Source of the DNA: Congeria kusceri
Lineage: Eukaryota; Mollusca; Bivalvia; Myida; Dreissenidae
Length of the DNA: 64,000 bases
Direction of reading: 5' to 3'
NCBI GenBank assembly: GCA_027627225.1
Contig: CM051033.1
Span: forward strand, 52,858,410 to 52,922,409
In this document: positions 1 through 13,500 of the stretch, piece after piece
Layout of the letters: each line of letters opens with the position of its first letter
Numbering within the stretch: the first letter of the stretch is position 1
Position numbers and translations under genes: made by a program
Notes under the pieces: generated by a model
Seen by the model: only the letters and a program-made list of their open reading frames with translations
Told to the model about the DNA's origin: nothing
The model's database searches: none

Positions 1-135
1 TAACATTAGTTATTTTTAATATAATCACCTAAATAATTAAATGCTTGAAACATTGGTTATATAAATACGAAAATATGTATATTTATTTGCATACGTTATA
101 ACAACAGTAAATTGCGAGTTTTATATGAATATTTG

Positions 136-3100
136 CATATCAGGTGACCAATGGCCACAGCAAATGGAGATTTTTTTCTAAGAAAAGACGCATATCCAGT
201 GATCTATGGCCACAGAAAATGACGATTTCTACGAGAATAAAAGCACAACCAGTAACCGATGGCGACTGCAAATTGCCATTACTATGTAAATATACGCAAA
301 TCAAGTGATCCATGGCCACAGCAAATGGTGATATTGGTAAGAAAGACGCATATCAAGTGACCTATGGCCACAGCAAATTACTATTTCTATGAGAATATAA
401 GCACAACCAGTACTATGGTCACAGCAAATGGCCATTACTATGTCAATATACACATATCCCATGACCTTAGGCCACAGCAATGTTTATTTCTAAGTGAAAA
501 TACGCATATCATGTGACCTATGGCCACAGCAAATGGCTATTTATATGTGAATATACGCATATAAAGTGACCTTTGGCCACAGCAAAGGGCCATTTCTAAG
601 TGAATATACGCATATCATGTGACCTATGGCCACAGCAAATGGCGATTTCCATGTGAATGTACGCATATAAAGTGGCCTTTGGCAACAGCAAAGGCCATTT
701 CTATCTGCATATGAAGTGGTCTATGGCCACAGTAAATGACTATTTCTACGAGAATATTAGCACATCCAGTAACCTATGGCCACAGCAAATGGCCATTACT
801 ATGTCAATATACGCATATCAAGTGACTTGTGGCCACAGCAAAGGCCATGTCTACTTGAATATACGCGTATAAAGTGACCTATGGCCGCAGTAAAGGGTGA
901 ATATACGTAAAAGAAGTGACCTATGGCCACAGCAAATGGCCATGTGGATATTCGTACATCAAATGACCTATGGCCACAGCAAATGACCATTTCTATGTTC
1001 ATATAAGCACATCCAGTGACATATGGCAACAGCAAATGGCGATTTTAATGTGAATATACGTAAACCAAGTGACCTATGACCACAGCAAATGACCATCTAT
1101 ACATGAATATACCCATATGAAGTGACCTATGGCCACAGAAAATTGCGATTTCTATAAGAATATATACATATTTAGTGAACAATGATTATAAGATTATAAG
1201 CACATCCAGTAACATATGGCCACAGCAAATGACCAATTCTATGTGACTATACGCATATCTAGTGACCTATGGCCACAGCAAATGGCCATTTCTACGTGAA
1301 TATACGCTCATCATGTGACCTATGGCCACAGGAAATAGCGATTTCTATGTGAATATACGCATGTACGCATATAAAGTGACCTATGGCCAGAGCAAATGAC
1401 CATCTCTATGTGCATATAAGAACATTCAGTGTATCCAGTGTCATATGGCCTTAGCAAATGGCGATTTCTATGAAAATACACATAAATTAAGTGACATGTG
1501 GCCACATAAAATAGTTATTTCATTGTGAATATATGCAGAACTAGTGACCTATGGCCACAGCAAATGCCCATTTCTGTGTGAATATATGCAAATCAAGTGA
1601 CTTATGGCCACAGCAAATTGCCATTTCTATGTGTATATAAGTACATCCAGCGGCATATGGCCACAGCAAATGGCCATTTCTTTGTGAATATACTCATATC
1701 AAGTGACCTATGGCCACAGCAAAGGGTCATTTCTACGTGAATATACGCATATCCTGTGACCTATGGCCACAGCAAATGGCCATCTCTATGTGCATATAAG
1801 AACATCCAGTGTCATACGGCCACAGCAAATGGCGATTTCTATGAGAATATACGTAAATTAAGTGACCTATGGTCACATCAAATAGTGTTTTCATTGTGAA
1901 TATATGCAGAACTAGTGACCTATGGCCACAGCAAATGCCCATTTCTATGCGCATATCAGCACATCCAGCGACAAATTGCCACAGCAAATGGCGATTTCTA
2001 TGTGAAAATACGCATATCAAGTTACCAATGGCCACAGAAAATGGCGATTTCTATGTGAATATACGCATTTAAAGTGGCCTATGGCCACAGCAATTGGCCA
2101 TCTCTATGTGCATATAAGAACATCCAGTGTCATTTGGCCACAGCAAATGGCGATTTCTATCAGAATATACCAAATTAAGTGACCTACGGCCACAGCAAAT
2201 GGCGATTTCATTGTGAAGATATGCAGAACCATTGACCTATGGCCACAGCAAATGCCCATTTCTATGTGAATATACGAATATCAAATGACTTATGGCCAAT
2301 GTAAATTGACATTTCTATGTGCATATAAGCACATTCAGTGACCTATAGCCACAGCAAATGGCGATTTGTATGAGAAGATACGCATATCCAGTGACCTGTT
2401 GCCACAGAAAAAGGCACGTAAAATATACGTAAATTAAGTGACCAATGGCAACAGCAAATTGCGATTCAAATATATGCACCACCAGTTAGCTATGGCCACG
2501 GCAAATGTCCATTTCTGTGTGAATATACGCATATAAAGTATCATATGGCCTCAGAAAATGGCTATTTCTGTGTAAATGTACGCATATAAAGTGACCTATA
2601 GCCCATAGCAAATAACCATTTCAAAGTGAATGTGTTCATTTAAAGTGACCTGTGACCTATAGCCCATAGCAAATAACCATTTCAAAGTGAATGTGTTCAT
2701 TTAAAGTGACCTGTGACCTATGGCCATAGCAAATAACCATTTCAAAGTGAATGTGTTCATTTACAGTGACCTGTGACCTATGGCCATAGCAAATGGCCAT
2801 TTATTTGTAAATATACGCATATCAAGTGACCTATGGCCACGACAAATGACCATTTTTTTGTGAATGTACGCAGCTAAAGTGATCTATGGCCATAGCAAAT
2901 TGCCATTTCTACGTGAATAAATGCATATTAAGTAACCTTTGGCCACAGCAAATTTCTATGAGATTATAAGAACATCCAGCGACCTATTGCCACAGTAAAG
3001 GGCGATTGCTACGAGAAAATAAGCACATTTAGTGACCTATGGCCACAGCATATGGCGATTTTTATGTGCATATAGATAAATTAAGTGACCTATGGCCACA

Positions 3101-3145
3101 GAATATGGCGATAACTATGTGAATAAAAGCACATCCAGTGACTAG
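136..3145 (+). repeat. ~53 bp satellite array, forward orientation
   Basis: About 3 kb of diverged tandem units of roughly 50-60 bp. The most constant core is GTGACCTATGGCCACAGCAA followed by a variable ATGGCGATTTCTATGTGAAT-type segment and an ATACGCATATCA-type spacer. Units differ by substitutions and small indels, and the stretch 2590-2790 contains a local higher-order triplication with the variant core CATAGCAAATAACC. Short open frames here are by-products of the repeat. No gene is visible. Confidence 0.93.
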
Positions 3146-3149
3146 TCTG

Positions 3150-5455
3150 ACGTCAACCAATCCATGGCCGATTACTCATGGACAATACAATATGGCAGAC
3201 TAACGGTATGTCATACATAAAAACATAGTTTTCTAAATTGTTTGCGTTCGTTTTGCATGACGTTGTAACCAAACATCATATTTCATTTTAGTATATCGCG
3301 ATCTTTTAGTGATTTTTATCTCGTTGAACGTATATCGATTAAATATACTGAATAACCTGTCTGAACATCTATACATATATTTCGGATATTCGGACGTGTT
3401 GTTTACTATTGAATAAAATCCACCAGAAATTTAGTAATGCTTATTTATATATCTTTAAATACAATCTTCTATTATTTTAAATAATTAACAACAAATGATA
3501 CATTTCAATCTTATGTTAATAAAAACCATTATCCTTGTTAAAAAATATGAATTGGTGAAACAAACAATAAATAAATAAATGATTAATTTATTGATATTAA
3601 TAATTTATTTAAACTGTTATATTTTTTCAGCGTGCAGTTTCCACTGCAAGGCATCAGTACCACAGTAAGAAGATAGAAAGAACAGAAAACAAGCCACAAC
3701 ATGTGTGATACTGATCTCTTCTAACTTCACAAGATAAGAAAGTTCATAAACAGAAATTTCGCTGTTCATCTGTGTGATTACTATTGTATCTCGTGGATTT
3801 ATCATGAGATTATAAATTGTCAAATTTAAAAAAACAACTTTCTACAATAAGAATTGCGTATGAGTAAGTTATAAAATGTGAATATTAACCGTGTGTAGCA
3901 AACAAACCAATAATGAGGACATCTTACAAACTTTGCAACGTACTCCAAGCATGTGTTGTACTGTTGAAAGGTGAAAGTAAACATATTCTATGTTTAAAAT
4001 GATAATTTAATTAATTTTTTCTGTAGCTTTAGAGAACATTGAGCAATTAAATTTAAATATGTTCAATTATGTAGTGCTGATTTGTTTGGTGGTGTGCATT
4101 GCCTGAGCCTATACTGCATAAAATTATTTCAGTGAAGATTTTAATGTAGATATTTAACTTTAAGAATATGCCCATTATTTGTATACAGTTAAAATGGTTG
4201 ATTTGCAAATATATATAAGTAATACTTCACATCATGTATACATTTATTGTGAAAGTAAACATTTTCAGTCATTAAAATATATTGTATGCAATAAATTGAC
4301 AATTGTATTTCACTGACGAACATTTATTGCACGTATGTACATTAGCATTGTGTCATTATTAACCAGAAATGCATATGTAGATGTTTTGGTTTAGAAAAGA
4401 CATACGAATCTATGTGTGAATTAACTGTGTTATTATTTGTTTGATTTGAAATTATAAATCAAATAAAGATTTTAACAGTGTAATTAAAATTTGTTAATTA
4501 TATGTATGGCCAAATAATATCACTTATAAGCTGGCATAAGTCTTGTACATAAAATGATGTAGTCAATATTTCCAGTCATATCAATGTAATAAGAGTGACA
4601 TGTACAGTGTTTCAGCTATAAGTTTCAAGGCATTTTCATGAATTGTATAAATTATTTGTAATTTCCTTTCACAAGGCATGCCTACTTTTCCACCTTCTTA
4701 ATCATAATACCTAAGGTGTACATGATTTGTTAATTAATACTGGTAATAATGAAACATAAATTTAAAAAAAAAACACTGTGCAGAAGAACGTTTTATTTTA
4801 TTTTATGTTTTAAAATATGTAACAGTAAATTTCAAGATCCTTTAAATTGCCAGTACAGTTGGCCAGCCATGCACACAAAATGAATCCAGCATTTTCTAAA
4901 TGAATCAGCAACCTTAAAATAAATACAAAAACAAGAATTATACAGTAAGTTCTACTAGCATCAACTACTACTAACTAGATCTACATTGTTAATGTATGGC
5001 CAAATGTAATAATTCTAAAATGGTGATGCAATACACATTTACTTTTGCTGTAATACTTACTTTAACACTTACTTAATATACAGTAACATGATTGGTCTTT
5101 ATAGCATTATTAGAAATCAAATTAACTATCAATACACATTAACTGCTTACACTGAATTAGTTCCTGAACACTTATCCGAATATCCGAAATAGACATCAAG
5201 TTAATTTGGGTGAGCTTTTTAACAAAACTACAATTTATGCTGAAATGGCAAGCATGCATATAAAAAGGCAAGACAAAGGTTGAATGAAAGGCGGAACGAT
5301 ATTACAGCGACATGTAAGGAAGTACGTCATTTTCAAGCTTGTTTAAAATTGCCTATAGAAAGTAACGTTCCTCAGCCATCTTGGTTTAACCGGTGTTACC
5401 ATAGAAGATTTGGGTGATGCCAGACCTTTACTACGAAGTAAGTAAAGATAGGGTA
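3150..5455. other. AT-rich region without a recognisable gene; inverted repeat at its flanks
   Basis: No convincing coding exon was seen. A 17 bp inverted repeat, TATTTCGGATATTCGGA at 3378-3394 and its complement at 5175-5191, brackets about 1.8 kb and could mark the ends of an old DNA transposon. The internal reading frames are short and unrecognised, so the transposon reading is an inference from the ends only. Confidence 0.4.
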
Positions 5456-5459
5456 CCAG

Positions 5460-5555
5460 AATATAATCCAGTGACCTATGGCCACAGCATATGAAGATTT
5501 CTGTGTGAATATATGGCCACAGTAAAGGGCGTTTTCTTTGAGAATATATGTGATA
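5460..5555 (+). repeat. Isolated units of the ~53 bp satellite
   Basis: The segment starting at 5470 (CAGTGACCTATGGCCACAGC) matches the core of the array at 136-3145 in the same orientation, in about one and a half units. Confidence 0.75.
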
Positions 5556-5831
5556 TGCTATTTTGCCATTATTTTGCTGCAATAATGTTGATTGACAATC
5601 AAAAATATTTCAATGATTTAACAGCAACAACTGTTTTTATGGAGCTTGTGATTTATCTCTGTTATCTGAATGTTGACTTAAGTACAGACCCTCGAAAATT
5701 GTTTCTTTTTTCAAAAAGTTTATTTCTGTGCTCAACATACATGTATTAAGTATGGAATCAGTACTATTGATGTTTGTATTATAAATGTACTTAATTACGT
5801 TTGACACTATTTAATATTGCAATGTATTTAT

Positions 5832-6680
5832 TATACCCCCACAAACAAAGTTTAGGAGGGTATATAGGAGTGAGCTTGTCGGTCCGTTGGTCTGTCGGTC
5901 CGTCGGTCTGTGGGTTTTTGTTTCCGGATGATAACTCAAGAAAGGCTTGACATATTCAAATAATTTTTGGTACACATGTGTAACATCATAGAAAACAGGT
6001 CAGGTTCGATGTTGGTTACACACCACTAAATTTTGACTGAGTTATGGCCCCTTTTCGACTTAAAATTCCCTAAAAACATGGTTTCCGGATGATAACTCAA
6101 GAAAGGTTTGACATATTCAAATAAATTTTGGTACACATGTGTAACATCATAGAATACAGGTCAAGCTCGATGTTGGTTACAAACCACTAAATTTTGACAG
6201 AGTTATGGCCCTTTATTTGACTTAAATTCCCTAAAAACATAGTTTCCTGACGATAACTCAACAATGGCTTGACATATTTAAATAATTCTTGGTAGACATG
6301 TGTAGCATCATAAAATACGGGTCAAGTTCGACTTTGGTTACAAACCACTAAATTTTGACACAGTTATGGCCCCTTTTTGACTTAAATTCCCAAAAAACAT
6401 GGACAATAACTAATGAAAGGCTTCACATATTTAAATTCTTTTTGGTACATAGGTGTATCATCATAAAATACAGATCAAGTTCAACTTTGGTTACAAACCA
6501 CTAAATGTTGACATAGTTATGGCTTGTATTGAAATTAAATTTTTCCAAATACATTGTTGACCATTCACAAATTAAAGCATTCTCTCTCTGTCCATGTCTT
6601 TAGAATGGATGCCATAGTTTTGTGACAAGGCCATATTGTGGGGGTATATCCGTCACTCATGTGACAATTCTAGTATATGT
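5832..6680. repeat. TIR-bounded element with four internal ~165 bp repeats
   Basis: TATACCCCCACAA at 5832-5844 is exactly inverted at 6636-6648 (TTGTGGGGGTATA). Inside are four diverged units of about 165 bp containing GATAACTCAAGAAAGG, TTTTGGTACACATGTGTAAC and CACTAAATTTTGAC. After the right repeat come a small hairpin (GTCAC-TCAT-GTGAC) and then AATTCTAG. That end resembles a Helitron 3' terminus (hairpin then CTRR), whereas the inverted repeat suggests a DNA-transposon derivative; the class is unresolved. It is non-autonomous: no coding frame is present. Confidence 0.75.
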
Positions 6681-6704
6681 TAAATATATCAGTGATTAAG
6701 TACA

Positions 6705-6850
6705 AATAAGGGGGTCACATATGGCCCTATAGTGCTCACCTGAGTATGAAGATCTGGAACTTGCGGTTTCAGAGGAGAATATTTTTCAAGTCATATTGCT
6801 ACTTAAGTATTTATAAACCATATGTCCCCGGGGCGTGGTTACTTAGGTTA
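6705..6850 (+). repeat. 5' fragment of the mollusc GGGCCAT/GCTCACCT repeat family
   Basis: Begins with a diverged copy of the family start (GGGGGTCACATATGGCCCTA), followed by GTGCTCACCTGAGTATGAAG and part of one internal unit with CCCCGGGGCGTGG. It is truncated on the right. Confidence 0.6.
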
Positions 6851-6869
6851 CGTACATTGTTATAAAAAT

Positions 6870-7000
6870 CGGCATATGCTGTTGCCATAGGTTACTGAAT
6901 ATGCATATATTCTCATAGAAATGGCCATTTTATGTGGCCTGTATTTATATTTCTCATAGAAATCGCCCTTTACTATGGCCATAGGTCACTTGGTTTAAAG
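6870..7000 (-). repeat. Isolated units of the ~53 bp satellite, reverse orientation
   Basis: Contains GTTGCCATAGGTTACTGAAT and CTATGGCCATAGGTCACTTG, the reverse complement of the satellite core. The adjoining TTAAAGGGACCTGTTCACAG at about 6996 matches the left end of the tRNA-like-containing element at 25968. Confidence 0.65.
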
Positions 7001-7174
7001 GGACCTGTTCACAGATTGGCAAATTTACAATTTTCTTCTTTTTTTTTGTCATAGATCCCAAAAAGAAAAGTACATTCTATATTTTTAAAAAAGCGAAAAA
7101 CGATACTGCCAAAGAAGTATTTTAGAAATGCAGTGTCTTTTATGAAAAATAATCAAAGGAATATTTGTCCATAG

Positions 7175-7745
7175 ATGACAGAGTTGGAGAACTATGGTGT
7201 CATTTAAATAGCCAGGCAATGTGACCATAGATGACCAGACATTGAGAACTATGGTGTCATTTAAATTGCCAGGCACTGTGGCCATAGATGACTAGAGGTG
7301 GAGAACTATGGTGTTATTTAAATCCTTAGGCACTGTGGCCATAGATGATCACACATTGAGAACTATCGTGTCATTTAAATAGCCAGTCACTGTGGCCATA
7401 GATGACCAGAGTTGGAGAACTATGGTGTCATTTAAATAGCCAGTCACTGTGGCCATAGATGACCAGAGTTGGAGAACTATGGTGTTATTTAAATAGCCAG
7501 GCACTGTGGCCAAAGATGACCAGAGTTGGAGAACTATGGTGTCATTTATGTAGTCAGGCACTGTGTCCATAGATGACCGGAGTTGGAGAACTATGGTGTC
7601 ATTTAAATAGCCAGGCACTGTGGCCATAGATGACCAGACATTGAGAACTATGGTGTAATTTAAATAGCCAGGCACTGTGGCCATACATGACCAAAAGTGG
7701 AGACTTTGGTGTCATTTTAATAGCCAGGGAAATGTCTGATGTAGG
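7175..7745. repeat. 57 bp minisatellite, about 10 units
   Basis: Tandem units of 57 bp with the pattern GGCCATAGATGACCAGAGTT, GGAGAACTATGGTGTCATTT and AAATAGCCAGGCACTGT. The units are close in sequence and end where array 7900-8815 begins. Part of the unit (CTGTGGCCATAGATGAC) resembles the reverse-orientation core of the ~53 bp satellite, suggesting a shared origin. Confidence 0.92.
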
Positions 7746-7899
7746 TATACTCATGTTTAGCAATTAGCATTACAATGCCAACAGCCCTTGGCAGAGCATA
7801 TACTAAAGATATACTTCTCCAACAGGATGGCACCTGTGACAAATTTGGCAAACAGGTTATTATGTGCCGTTCAAAATGCGTGCATTCTAATAGAATCGC

Positions 7900-8815
7900 C
7901 AAATTCTGTGGCATATACCACTTTATTTACGTATATTTTTATACAAATCGTCCTTTACTGTGGCCATAGGTCACTTGATACGCGTATATTCTCATAGAAA
8001 TCGTCCACGACTGTGGCCATAAGTCACTTTATATGCGTATATTCCCATAGAAATCGTCCTTTCCTGTGGCCATAGGTGACTAGATATGCGTATATTTTCA
8101 TTGAAATCGCCCTTTACTTTGGCCATAGGTAACTTGATCTGCATAAATTCTTATAAATCGCCAGTGTATTTGTTCATTGGTGATAGGATGTGCATATACT
8201 TACAAAAACATCGCCCTTTACTGCAGTCATATGTCACATGATATGCGTATATTCACATAGAAATCGCCATTTGCTCTGGGTATATGCCACTTTATTTACG
8301 TATATTCTGATAGTAATCGTCATTTACTGTGGCCATAGGTCATTTAATATGCGCATATTCAAACAGACATCGCCATTTGCTGTGGCCTTACGTCACTTGA
8401 TATCCGTACATTCTAATAGAAATCGCCAATTGCTGTGGCCATAGGCCACTTTATTTACGTATTTATGATAGAAAATGTTTTTAACTGTGACCATAGGTCA
8501 ATTGATATGCGTATCGCCACTTGCTTTGGCCATGTTTCCCTTGATATGCGTATATTCGCATAGAGATTGCAATTTGCTGTGGCCATAGGTCACTTTATTT
8601 ACGTATATTCTCATAGAAATCATCCTTTTCTGTGGCTGTTGGTGACTTGATGTGCGTATTTTCTCAGAGAAATGCCCATCAGCTGTGGTTATGTCACCTG
8701 AAAATAGAAATGCGTCTATTGTTATAGAAATCGGCATTGTCTGTGGCCATTGGTCACTGGAAGTGCACATATTTACATAAATTCGCCTTTTAGTGTGGCC
8801 ATAGGTCACTGGCTG
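7900..8815 (-). repeat. ~53 bp satellite array, reverse orientation
   Basis: About 16 diverged units reading CTGTGGCCATAGGTCACTTG, then ATATGCGTATATTCTCATAG, then AAATCGCC. This is the reverse complement of the array at 136-3145, so the two arrays point towards each other across about 4.7 kb. Confidence 0.9.
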
Positions 8816-8829
8816 TTAATAAATACATA

Positions 8830-10380
8830 AATAATGTTACTGCTCCAAGTCTCATTGGTAGAATGGAATTAATTCATACATTTAATATAAATTATCATTC
8901 TTATTCCAGATCATTGTATAATTTAGTGGTTTGTGGCCTAAATTCAGACGCTATTTGTGGCCACAGTAATCGGCTCGACTATTGCTGTCTCATCTATGGA
9001 ATTGAGTGTTTCCCGAAAACACAAGAGTGGACTATTGACGCCGAGAGTCAAAAATCGCAAAAGACTCTATGGTGGCTATTTATATTGACTAATTGCCAAC
9101 GATATTGACGGAAATTGAGCTTGTTCATTTGGTTCGCATGATCTGTCAAACTTGTAGGACACAACATGCAGACGCTCTTCAAAAGAAGGCAGCGTCTCTG
9201 TGACTGAGACTGTAATTTTGGAAAGCTCCGGCTAATCATGACAATGTGTGAACGAAGAACGGGAACCAGTCGTGTTTAAAAGAAGTGCAATTATAGAACA
9301 GCTGATCGAAAAATACAAAGTAGCCAATGGAAGTATGCCTGATAATAGCACACAATGCATATCGTGGATTTTACCACGAGTTTTTTACTCACTGAAAGTT
9401 GAAGTCATTCGTATTTAGAAACTGTTCATGCGTATTTTACGCAGATACGCATCTTATCTGGACTTCTGCACAATACAGCTTTGGTGCAGAAGGACCGCAT
9501 AAACTTTAAAATACTACACATACAGACATATTACTGGTCTTTAAAACATTTAAATAGCAAGTACTACTAAGATCAAGTATACTAACATGTAGGGAAATAC
9601 CTAGGATCAAAATAAGTAGCATGTTCGTCCGACAATGATTCATTATTAGCCAGTTCTTGACTAGTCTTATTCATGAGACGTGCTGCGAATTTAGTGTTAA
9701 TTTTTAAATAGGGCTAAATCCGTCAGGAAACATTGCCCATATGAAAAATAGCTCAATGTTTGCATAGGGCTTACGAGTACAGCTAGTTATTGACCAATGT
9801 TTAACCCTTGCAGCTTGTTCATATAGTACATGTAGGCGACTTTAGAACGTGTTGTGAACGAGTCAATAATTTAATTAATTTTATTTAACTTAAGTATCGT
9901 ATTTCACATAAATTTTCATTAATTCATTATCATTTTCAAATTTCAGCTCCAAAAGTCAACACGCTATTATTGCCGGTTATTGAATTATTACCTATGCATA
10001 TATATAAAGCCTTCCACTCGGTTATGCTTCTTGAATTTCGTACATTAGTTTAATCGTAGAACAATAATGATTGACACTCTTTATATTATGTTTTTCTTTT
10101 AGTATTTTTCGCTGTAATTTGAGCATACCGCTCAAAATGGCGACCAAATCTGCTTTCACTTTGACCATAAACTGCACACGCCACTGAGCATGCACGCTAC
10201 TGGATTATTGCTAGTTTTAGTTTGGGCGACGGTAGACCATCGTCCATGTGCTGAAACCAACAATTCTTCTCTATTTGTACTAAGACAGTGTATAAAATGG
10301 CTTCGTCTTATTGCGATCGTTTGATGGTTTTGAATTGATGTTTTACATGTATTATTTGTCAACTATGGCTTTGATACATT
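8830..10380. other. Unique AT-rich sequence upstream of the hydrolase gene
   Basis: No exon recognised. A TATA-like stretch (CATATATATAAAG) lies at about 9995-10008, some 410 bases upstream of the chosen start codon of the hydrolase gene; whether it is the promoter cannot be told from the sequence alone. Confidence 0.35.
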
Positions 10381-10417
10381 TTAACGGATGTGTTTTCTCT
10401 TTAAATTAATATTAGTC

Positions 10418-10593
10418 ATGGACGCCTATGTTCCCGCTGTTTTTGTCCTGGCCATTTTGGCAACAGCGAATACGGAAATGCGGATTGTCGACCTGACGCA
10501 TGCGCTGAACCCTGATACTATTGTCTGGCCTGGAAACCCTGCCTACAACTTCACCATTCTAGCACGAGGGAAAAATGAGCAATTTGGAGCTTG
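10418..10593 (+). CDS. Hydrolase exon 1 (signal peptide and N-terminal domain)
   Basis: Encodes residues 1-58 plus two bases of Trp59. The exon ends ...GGAGCTTG and the intron starts GCAAGT. The only nearby GT (10598) would put the next exon out of frame, while the GC donor restores GAW-VEMN across the junction, which is the expected family sequence. Confidence 0.83.
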
Positions 10594-13500
10594 GCAAGTT
10601 TGATTGTTTCACTTATAACTCTCTTTGCAGGTGTTTTTTTTCTTCCTATGCAGTACCTAGACACCTACACATTTATGTTTGTTAATATACACGTACTTTA
10701 CATGTAAATCTTCGTCCGCAGAGTTGATTAGGAAGTCTCGAAAAATAGAACGAATGTTGGAAGCATAATTATAATGTTGAAATTCATGTATTGGAAATAC
10801 ATCTCGTCCTTGTCCATGACTTTTTCTTACAATTTCAGATAAGCAAAACATGTGTTTTGTTAATGTCTTATGTTGTATCGATGGTCTTTAGCTTTAGTAC
10901 CTCAATAAAAAGTATATTATTATACCTAAAATTATATTAACCACACATAGGGTGGAAATGAATTTGTTCTCGACGGTCGAACATGCCGGCACACATTTGG
11001 ACGCTCCTGCACATTTCCACGAGAACAGATCCAGGACTCAACAGATCCCAATGGAGAAACTCGTGGGACCGGGAGTGATCATCAACGTTAAGGTATATTT
11101 AGCCGACCAAAATATTAGGCTATCTGCGCTATCAGTGGAGCGCATGCTCATTACCAACTTCCGATAGTGTACGATACCGTAGTATATAATTATCATTAAA
11201 ATTAATATCCAGCTTATCCATGTGACTAGATCACATTTTAAGTAGTTTATAGTCACGGTGTAAACAAGTGACGCAAATTGAACATAAGCTGTGAAAAATA
11301 TTCACAAGTCGGTTGCGAAATGTAGGGATTAATTCAACTGAACGAATTCTTAAAAATATCTTCAGGCTTTATCTATATCTCTGAAGCGTGACGATTTATA
11401 CTAGTATTGTGAATATGTTTGAAATGACGCGACACTGTCTATTGCCTTTTATTGCACCCGTGTACATTTCTTTTTCAAATAAAAATCAGTCATATGTTAC
11501 ATATTCGCTATTCGCGCTATTCAATAAGAAATTATTATGTGATAATCTCTAAGTGAAAATATGTTGAACATTAAGATAGTCATGCACATATGAAGTATTG
11601 GCTAGGTCAGGACGACATCTTTTTTTTACAAAAGTTCACATGTTGTATGTAGTCATGGGGATTTATTGCAGAAACATCTGTGCTTTATTTAACAAACATA
11701 AGTTATTATTTTCTTTTGTTTACATAACAGAAAAGGCATACACACATATATATGTGGTTTAAGAAAATAATATGCTAACATGTTGCTCTCTCATTTTTAG
11801 CTCACCTGAGCACAACGTGCTCATGGTGAGCTTTTGTCATCGCCTTTTGTCCGTCGTGTGTCGTGCGTCAACATTTCATATAATCGACATCTCCTCCTAA
11901 ACCGCTTGGCAGATTTTCACGAAAATTTACAGGAATGATCCTTGGTGACCCTCTTTCAAAGTTGTTCAAATCGTTTCGGTCCACTGCATATGTAGGTCAC
12001 CAGAGCTAAAAATAGATTTAAAAACTGAAAACTTAAAAAAAAATCTTCTCTAAAATCACACGGCTTGGAGCTTTCATATTTGATATCTGACATCCTCTAG
12101 TGGTCCTCTACAAAGATTGTTCAAATTATGCCCCTGGGGTAAAAACTGGCCACGCCCCGGGGTCACATGTTTTATATAGACTTGTATAGCAAAATGACTT
12201 TAAACATCGTTTTCTCTGAAACCGCAAGGCCCAGAGGTTTCATATTTGGCATGTAACATTGTATAGTGGTCTTCTACAAAGATTGTTCAAATGATGCCCC
12301 TGGAGTCAAAACTGGCCACACCCCGGGGGTCACATGTTTTATATAGACTTGAATAGCAAATGACTTTAAAAATCTTTTCCTCTGAAACCGCAAGGCCCAG
12401 AGGTTTCATATTTGGTATATAACATTGTATAGTGGTCCTCTACACAGATTGTTCAAATGATGCCCCTGGGGTCAAAACTGGTCACACCCCGGGGGTCACA
12501 TGGTTTATATAGACTTGAATAGCAAAATGACTTTCAAATTCTTCTTCTCTGAAACCGCAGGCCCATAGGTTTCATATTTGATATGTAACATTGTAAAGTG
12601 GTCCTCTACAAAGATTGTTCAAATGATGCCCCTGGCGTCAAAACTGGCCACACCCTGGGGGTCACATGGTTTATATAGACTTGAATAGCAAAATGACTTT
12701 CAAAATCTTCTCCTCTGAAACCGCAAGGCCCAGAGGTTTCATATTTGGTTTGTAACATTGTTTAGTGGTCCTCTACAAAGATTGTTCAAATGATGCCCTG
12801 GGGTAAAAACTGGCCACACCCTGTGGCACACATGGTTTATATAGACTTAAATAGCAAAATGACTTTAAAAATCTTCTTCTCTTAAACTGCAAGGCCCAGA
12901 GGTTTCATATTTGGTTTGTAATATTGTATAGTGGTGCTCTACAAAGATTATTCAAGTGATGCCCCTGGGGTCAAAACTGGCCACACCCCGGGGGTCACAT
13001 GGTTTATATAGACTTGAATAGCAAAATGACTTAAAAAAATTTCTCCTCTGAAAGTCAAGGCCTGCAGGTTTTATATTTGGTATGTAACATACGATATTTT
13101 TACTTATAGCATTTATGTTTACAGTATATTACTGCATACTTCTGCTGTTTTTTTATTTGTGTTCTCTAGTGTTCACATATGATACAGCAAATCCCAGACG
13201 GTGTTCACTTTGTACCAAATATGATGCAGCTCGTGCAATTAAGGTGTAGATTGTGTACAGCAACGTTGTTCACTTTGTACCAAATATGATGCAGCTCATG
13301 CCCAGACGTTGTTCACTTTGTACCAAATATGATGCTGCTCGTGCAATTAAGGTGTAGATTGTGTACAGCAACGTTGTTCACGTTGAACCAAATATGATGC
13401 AGCTCATGCCCAGACGTTGTTCACTTTGTACCAAATATGATGCAGCTCGTGCAATTAAGGTGTAGATTGTGTACAGCAACGTTGTTCACATTGAACCAAA

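Noticed and set aside
657..2072. Several short open frames across the satellite
   Set aside because: They follow the repeat period and encode repeating residues on both strands; they are artefacts of the tandem repeat.
136..3145. CRISPR-like array of spaced repeats
   Set aside because: Units are contiguous and diverged over their whole length, with no constant repeat plus unique spacers, and the genome is eukaryotic.
3617..3823. Minus-strand 68-codon frame
   Set aside because: Unrecognised, in AT-rich sequence and without splice signals that would join it to anything.
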